Below, piece after piece: positions 12,538 to 16,096 of a stretch of 16,096 nt of DNA. The position numbers were made by a program, and so were the translations under genes. The DNA is taken from contig MHFM01000022.1 in NCBI GenBank assembly GCA_001804205.1, positions 14,478-30,573 of the forward strand, read 5' to 3'. Each line of letters opens with the position of its first letter. Within the stretch, counting starts at the first letter, position 1. The DNA comes from Omnitrophica bacterium RIFCSPLOWO2_01_FULL_45_10b. GTDB lineage: Bacteria > Omnitrophota > Omnitrophia > Omnitrophales > Danuiimicrobiaceae. Below the pieces are notes generated by a model that searched no databases, was not told where the DNA came from, and saw only the letters and a program-made list of their open reading frames with translations.

Positions 12538-12957
12538 TTAGGTTCCGTGCCTCTTGAAATTTGTCGGAATGGTTGTGGTATTGGAAAAGTATCGATTGTT
12601 GGAATTAACCTGGAAATTCTGAGATAAATTTGGATAACTGTTGAAGCCGAAAGCAGTGGCTGCGTTATACGTACTGCCAACGTTGAGATAAGGATTGCTT
12701 GAGCTAAGAGGTTTGATGGCTTGTCGGAGTCCGATATTGCCAAGGCCTAAAGATAAATTCGTTTGAGCCGTTAGTGGAACGTTATAACCGCCAATGGCTT
12801 GTCCGGCGGCCCCATTCACATCCCTTCGGGCTAATGATGTCGCTACGTTCACCGCTCGGCCCATTAATTCATCTGTGGATGAACTGAAGCAAACGCCTGT
12901 TAAAAATATCTGGGCGATGAAACCGGCTACAAAAATAAAACGTTTGTTCTGATGCAT
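12538..12957 (-). CDS. Small exported protein, unknown, Asn/Ser-rich
   Basis: The 139-residue protein has a signal peptide (MHQNKRFIFVAGFIAQIFLTGVCFSSS, cleavage near 23-27). The mature part is low in charge and rich in Asn, Ser, Gly and Thr (GGYNVPLTAQTNLSLGLGNIGLRQAIKPLSSSNPYLNVGSTYNAATAFGFNSYPNLSQNF), suggesting a secreted or surface protein of beta structure. I do not recognise a family. It starts three bases after the gltD stop on the same strand, with no evident Shine-Dalgarno, so its translation may depend on coupling with gltD. The signal peptide favours this frame over the overlapping frame at 12429-12743. Confidence 0.6.
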   Translation of the reverse strand: MHQNKRFIFVAGFIAQIFLTGVCFSSSTDELMGRAVNVATSLARRDVNGAAGQAIGGYNVPLTAQTNLSLGLGNIGLRQAIKPLSSSNPYLNVGSTYNAATAFGFNSYPNLSQNFQVNSNNRYFSNTTTIPTNFKRHGT

Positions 12958-12960
12958 AGA

Positions 12961-14517
12961 TTACGGTAAATCGCTATACCCCATTAAATATTCATCGAGC
13001 GCACGGGCGGCACCGCGGCCTTCGTTGATGGCCCAGACGATAAGTGATTGACCCCTACGCATATCTCCAGCCGCGAAAACACCTTTGATGTTGGTTGCGT
13101 ATTTGCCGTATTCGGCTTTCGCATTGGAACGCTCATCGCGCTCAACGCCGAGTGGGCCAAGCAGCGTATCTTCAGGGCCGAGAAAACCCATGGCGAGTAA
13201 AATGAGCTGCGCAGGCAGAATTTTTTCTGAACCCGGAACATCTTTTGGAATGAATCGGCCTTTATCATCTTTTTGCCATTCAATTTGAACAATGTGGATT
13301 TCTTTGACGTGCCCATTGGCATCGCCCACAAATTTTTTGGCCGTGCAAAGATATTGGCGAGGATCGGCGCCAAACATAGCGGCGACCTCAGCTTGACCGT
13401 AATCAAGGAGATAAACTTTCGGCCATTGGGGCCAAGGATTGTCCGGCGCACGGCTTGCGGGAGGCTTCGGCAGAATCTCAAGCTGAATGAGGCTTTTACA
13501 TTTGTGGCGCATCGAGGTGCCCACGCAATCGGTGCCGGTATCGCCTCCTCCGATCACAATGACGTCTTTGCCTTCCGCTGAAATATAGTTTCCATTTTCG
13601 CCAAAAGGCGCAGCGGACCCGTCCGCAGAGCGCTGCGACTTTTGGACGGACCCGCCGCGCTCTGTGGCAGGCCGTTTTCCATCAAGCAAACTTTTGGTAT
13701 TGGCCTGCAAAAATTCCATGGCAAAGTGAACGCCTTTGAGGTTACGGCCTTCAATCGGAAGATCGCGCGGTTTTGTGGCGCCACCCGCCAACACTACGCC
13801 ATCGAATTCTTTTAAGAGTTTTTCGGCCGGATAGTTTTTCCCCACCTCGGTATTCGTGACAAATTGAACGCCTTCTTGGGCCATTAAATCAACTCGGCGT
13901 TGTACGACTTTTTTATCAAGCTTCATATTGGGAATTCCATACATGAGAAGCCCGCCAATTCGGTCGGCGCGCTCAAATACGGTGACCAAATGTCCCGCTC
14001 GATTGAGTTGTGCGGCGGCGGCTAATCCCGCAGGACCGGATCCGACTACCGCTACTTTTTTTCCCGTACGCTTGGCAGGCGGCTCGGCTGTGACCCAGCC
14101 TTCTTCAAAGCCTTTATCGATAATGGCCACTTCGATATTTTTAATCGTAACGGCGGGTTCATTGATTCCGAGCACGCAGGAGCCTTCGCAAGGCGCAGGA
14201 CAAACCCGGCCGGTAAATTCGGGAAAATTATTGGTTTTATGAAGGCGGTCCAATGCTTCGCGCCAAAGGCCGCGGTAAACAAGATCGTTCCATTCGGGAA
14301 TTAAATTGTTAATGGGGCATCCGGAAGCCATTCCGGCCAGCAAAGTGCCCGTATGACAAAACGGTACGCCGCAATCCATGCAACGCGCCCCTTGGCCCTG
14401 AAGTTTTTCTTCAGGCATATGGAGATGGAATTCGTTCCAGTCCGCGATTCGTTCTTTAGGGGAACGATCAGCTGGCAACTCCCGCGGTATCTCAATAAAT
14501 CCTGTTGGCTTTCCCAT
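12961..14517 (-). CDS. gltD: Glutamate synthase small subunit GltD, with an in-frame palindromic insertion
   Basis: GltD oxidises NAD(P)H and passes electrons through FAD and [4Fe-4S] clusters to GltB, which makes glutamate from glutamine and 2-oxoglutarate. The N-terminus has Cys46, Cys49, Cys54, Cys67 and Cys106, Cys110, Cys114 for the clusters. The FAD motif is VAVVGSGPAGLAAA (156-169), the NADPH motif VIVIGGGDTGTDC (319-331), and the second FAD motif GVFAAGDMRRG lies near the end. At 518 residues it is longer than the usual 460-495; the surplus is residues about 280-308 before ISAEGKDVIVIGGG, encoded by a GC-rich palindromic element. No gltB is in the window. The start codon follows the stop of the upstream 118-aa gene with no gap. 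Confidence 0.95.
   Translation of the reverse strand: MGKPTGFIEIPRELPADRSPKERIADWNEFHLHMPEEKLQGQGARCMDCGVPFCHTGTLLAGMASGCPINNLIPEWNDLVYRGLWREALDRLHKTNNFPEFTGRVCPAPCEGSCVLGINEPAVTIKNIEVAIIDKGFEEGWVTAEPPAKRTGKKVAVVGSGPAGLAAAAQLNRAGHLVTVFERADRIGGLLMYGIPNMKLDKKVVQRRVDLMAQEGVQFVTNTEVGKNYPAEKLLKEFDGVVLAGGATKPRDLPIEGRNLKGVHFAMEFLQANTKSLLDGKRPATERGGSVQKSQRSADGSAAPFGENGNYISAEGKDVIVIGGGDTGTDCVGTSMRHKCKSLIQLEILPKPPASRAPDNPWPQWPKVYLLDYGQAEVAAMFGADPRQYLCTAKKFVGDANGHVKEIHIVQIEWQKDDKGRFIPKDVPGSEKILPAQLILLAMGFLGPEDTLLGPLGVERDERSNAKAEYGKYATNIKGVFAAGDMRRGQSLIVWAINEGRGAARALDEYLMGYSDLP
13607..13675. repeat. Palindromic element 3, inside gltD
   Basis: This GC-rich block contains GCGGAC-CC-GTCCGC (13613-13626), CAGAGCGC (13626-13633)/GCGCTCTG (13657-13664) and CGCAGCG (13609-13615)/CGCTGCG (13631-13637). 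It encodes roughly residues 285-302 of GltD, a stretch absent from ordinary GltD. The frame is kept. The wording resembles dispersed repeats of the GCGGACCCGTCCGC type. Confidence 0.7.
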
Positions 14518-14874
14518 TTAATTTATTACCTGTCCCTTCGGCATCATCTTCAGGCGCGCGGCGTAAGTGAAATAGAAAAAGTATTTTCTCCAGGACTCAT
14601 CCGTGGACTTGTATTCGTTAGTTCCGTCGAAATAATCCACGAGGACCTCCCGGGTCCGCGCAAGCTCTTTCAAGCGAGCCGGGCTCTTGGTGCTCGCTAG
14701 GGTTAAATCCATGAGTTCCAAAGCGCGTTCTGAGGCTTTTTTGGAATAGTCCTCATTATTTTTTGCCTTCCAATTCAAAGCGCGCTCAACTTCGCTTCCG
14801 ATATTGGCCATTTGTTCGGCAAACGATAACTCGTTCCAACGGCCTGCCGCAAGACTTTTATGCTGAACATTCAT
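14518..14874 (-). CDS. Conserved small helical protein, unknown
   Basis: The 118-residue protein has the pattern SLAAGRWNELSFAEQMANIGSEVERALNWKAKNNEDYSKKASERALELMDLTL, then LKELARTREVLVDYFDG.NEYKSTDESWRKYFFYFTYAAR. I remember very similar hypothetical proteins in genomes of uncultured bacteria but no assigned role. It is all-helical, acidic/basic mixed and cytoplasmic. AGAGGA lies about eight bases before the ATG. Its stop codon abuts the gltD start, so it is translated with gltD, though a role in nitrogen metabolism is not implied. Confidence 0.75.
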   Translation of the reverse strand: MNVQHKSLAAGRWNELSFAEQMANIGSEVERALNWKAKNNEDYSKKASERALELMDLTLASTKSPARLKELARTREVLVDYFDGTNEYKSTDESWRKYFFYFTYAARLKMMPKGQVIN

Positions 14875-14915
14875 CGAGCAATCCTCTTCTTAACAACTCC
14901 AAGAATTTTCTTTCA

Positions 14916-15140
14916 CTAGGAATGCGCTTTCTCTTTATGGATGATCTCAAAAGCTTTTTGTGTTGCGTCAAAACGGTCGGAGAAATAAATGCTTTCCTCC
15001 CGCATCTTGTCCATTAACATTTGGTGATATTTGGTTCTGAGGGCGTTAATCCGATCTTTAGTTTGATATTCTTCGGTTGGGGTTTGGTCATCCAACCTTA
15101 CTAAGTCGGTATAAATTTGAGCAATCTCAACCAGAGTCAT
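14916..15140 (-). CDS. Small helical protein, unknown
   Basis: The 74-residue protein (MTLVEIAQIYTDLVRLDDQTPTEEYQTKDRINALRTKYHQMLMDKMREESIYFSDRFDATQKAFEIIHKEK) is predicted helical and charged, with no signal or membrane segment. I do not recognise it. It lies 41 bases before the 118-aa gene and 12 bases after the 207-aa gene on the same strand, consistent with one transcript. TAGG lies about 11 bases before the ATG. Being short, it rests on frame integrity, spacing and coding-like composition. Confidence 0.6.
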   Translation of the reverse strand: MTLVEIAQIYTDLVRLDDQTPTEEYQTKDRINALRTKYHQMLMDKMREESIYFSDRFDATQKAFEIIHKEKAHS

Positions 15141-15152
15141 TTAATTAATTAC

Positions 15153-15776
15153 CTACCCCAGGAGAACTGGTACTAATTTATTATTCCATTGAAACACGTT
15201 GAGATAACTTCGCCAATCTGGCGTGCCCGCAGCCCACTTTTTATCTCCTTCTTTTCCGTCACCAATGATTACGAGAAGCTCCCCGTTATCTTTACTCATA
15301 AGTCCATTACTAATGATTATATTTTCTAATCCTTTTCTCAGTGAATCCACTTGCTCCCATCCTGCTTGATAACAAATCAAAACCTTTAACTCAGTGCGAA
15401 TGCATGCTATTTTCCAAAGATCATATGCAATTTTTTCATGACTATAATCATTTTCGTGTTCTACAACTGCGGACGGCAAAATAAATGGGTCCCAAACACC
15501 CATTTCCCGTGTGGGAGAATATTTTGTTTTGTCCAAAAACATGACATCTATCCCCAAATATTCGCCGCTATCCAGTTTGGATTCGGAATGCCTACTTACA
15601 ACCCTGTAATTCATTTTCGACCCCATGTCATTCATAACTTTCATCATCAAAGCAGTCCATTCGGCATCCCCATCGATATTACTTTCTTCTTCAAATTTCT
15701 TCAAACTTTGAAAAAATATATCGAGCCAAATTTTCGAATTCATTTTCAGCGACTTTACTCCCTTTAGCTGCATCAC
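15153..15776 (-). CDS. Possible PD-(D/E)XK nuclease-like protein
   Basis: The 207-residue cytoplasmic protein shows GEYLGIDVMF (71-80) followed by PSAVVEHENDYSHEKIAYDLWKIACIRTELKVLICYQ (from 101). The order acidic residue in a strand (Asp77), then a hydrophobic strand ending in E-x-E (Glu106, Glu108), a helix and another strand with KVLICY is the layout of PD-(D/E)XK nuclease folds, with the usual Lys replaced. Related hypothetical proteins with VEHEN/IEHEN motifs exist in many bacteria, but no function is known to me. It begins with GTG at 15776 or ATG at 15743; the GGGAG upstream of the second is far from it. Catalytic competence is uncertain. Confidence 0.6.
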   Translation of the reverse strand: MMQLKGVKSLKMNSKIWLDIFFQSLKKFEEESNIDGDAEWTALMMKVMNDMGSKMNYRVVSRHSESKLDSGEYLGIDVMFLDKTKYSPTREMGVWDPFILPSAVVEHENDYSHEKIAYDLWKIACIRTELKVLICYQAGWEQVDSLRKGLENIIISNGLMSKDNGELLVIIGDGKEGDKKWAAGTPDWRSYLNVFQWNNKLVPVLLG

Positions 15777-15835
15777 TCGTCATCTCAAAATTTTTCAACC
15801 AGTTTAGTTTATTAGAAAAGTTGGTATTTCTTATT

Positions 15836-16096
15836 TTATTTAAGCAATTGTTTTTTTGCTGTCTGGAATTCTTCTTCGGAAAGAATCCCCTTTGTTTTCA
15901 AATCAGCTAACTTTTGCAACTCGTCTGATATACTGCTAATAGAAGATATCATTTGAGGACTGCGCACCTCTTGCATTCTCTTTTCTATATAATTCTTGAT
16001 TTCCAATGCCAGCTCGTTTTGACCACGAAACATAAACGTATTCTCATCAAATGCCGCATCCATTTCACCGCCTCTGCTCTCTATGCCGCCGGGCAC
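15836..16096 (-). CDS. SHOCT-domain protein, N-terminus cut by the window edge
   Basis: Only the last 86 or so residues are seen. The C-terminal 29 residues (DELQKLADLKTKGILSEEEFQTAKKQLLK) are a typical SHOCT module: a short helix pair with the L..L...G.IseeEF...K..LL pattern, an oligomerisation element found at the ends of diverse bacterial proteins. The preceding helix (NELALEIKNYIEKRMQEV) is linked by a Ser/Ile-rich spacer. A GTG codon sits at the very edge, but the reading frame probably continues upstream. What the N-terminal domain is cannot be told. It lies 59 bases upstream of the 207-aa gene on the same strand. Confidence 0.75.
   Translation of the reverse strand: MPGGIESRGGEMDAAFDENTFMFRGQNELALEIKNYIEKRMQEVRSPQMISSISSISDELQKLADLKTKGILSEEEFQTAKKQLLK

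Noticed and set aside
12429..12743. - strand frame overlapping the small exported protein
   Set aside because: The alternative frame has a signal peptide and directly follows gltD; this one has neither.
12984..13481. 165-codon - strand frame inside gltD
   Set aside because: Out-of-frame shadow of a clearly recognised enzyme.
1..16096. CRISPR array, tRNA or rRNA genes
   Set aside because: No regularly spaced repeats and no T-arm-like or rRNA-like sequence noticed by eye.

Overview
The window looks like a piece of a Gram-negative, type-IV-pilus-bearing bacterial chromosome of moderate GC, with tightly packed mixed housekeeping and accessory genes and many small palindromic repeats. The repeats (some lying in frame inside genes), the c-di-GMP-type leader before pilin genes and the small toxin-antitoxin modules remind me of uncultured lineages such as Omnitrophota. 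That assignment is an impression; no rRNA or other phylogenetic marker is present to settle it.

Bases 1-3265 (+ strand) are a pilus/secretion tip operon. The window opens inside what reads as the 3' half of a GEMM-I (c-di-GMP-I) riboswitch, followed by alternative stems and a strong intrinsic terminator. Three prepilin-type proteins follow in the order I/J/K (PilV-PilW-PilX-like), the last with a dockerin-like calcium loop, then a small single-pass membrane protein. A REP-type palindrome ends the unit. Bases 3412-4903 (+) hold queC and a plant-type asparaginase/isoaspartyl peptidase. A gap of about 370 bp packed with five stem-loops separates them from the convergent gene that follows.

Bases 5273-7165 (- strand) hold a TrmA/RumA-type RNA uridine methyltransferase carrying two in-frame palindromic insertions, a small exported coiled-coil protein, and a cold-shock protein. 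The cold-shock gene has a strong promoter and a terminator-like hairpin inside its leader, suggesting attenuation. Bases 7465-7957 (+) are a brnT-brnA toxin-antitoxin pair. Bases 8094-9143 (-) encode a membrane-anchored protein with a C-terminal RHxxW/AHE/MDxNNxxGR domain. rluA (+) follows, bracketed by an exact 19-bp direct repeat.

Bases 10234-12365 (-) are one likely operon: a winged-helix/zeta-kinase fusion, an overlapping 60-aa candidate antitoxin, an ArfB/RF1-like ribosome-rescue factor, and oligoribonuclease. The promoter of this operon is overlaid by two short palindromes that could be an autoregulatory operator. Bases 12538-16096 (-) hold a truncated SHOCT-domain gene, a possible nuclease-like protein, two small uncharacterised proteins, gltD (again with a palindromic in-frame insertion) and a small exported protein. 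The most unusual themes are palindromic elements accepted inside housekeeping genes (three instances), RNA-level control of pilins and cold shock, and the DNA-binding zeta-kinase module.
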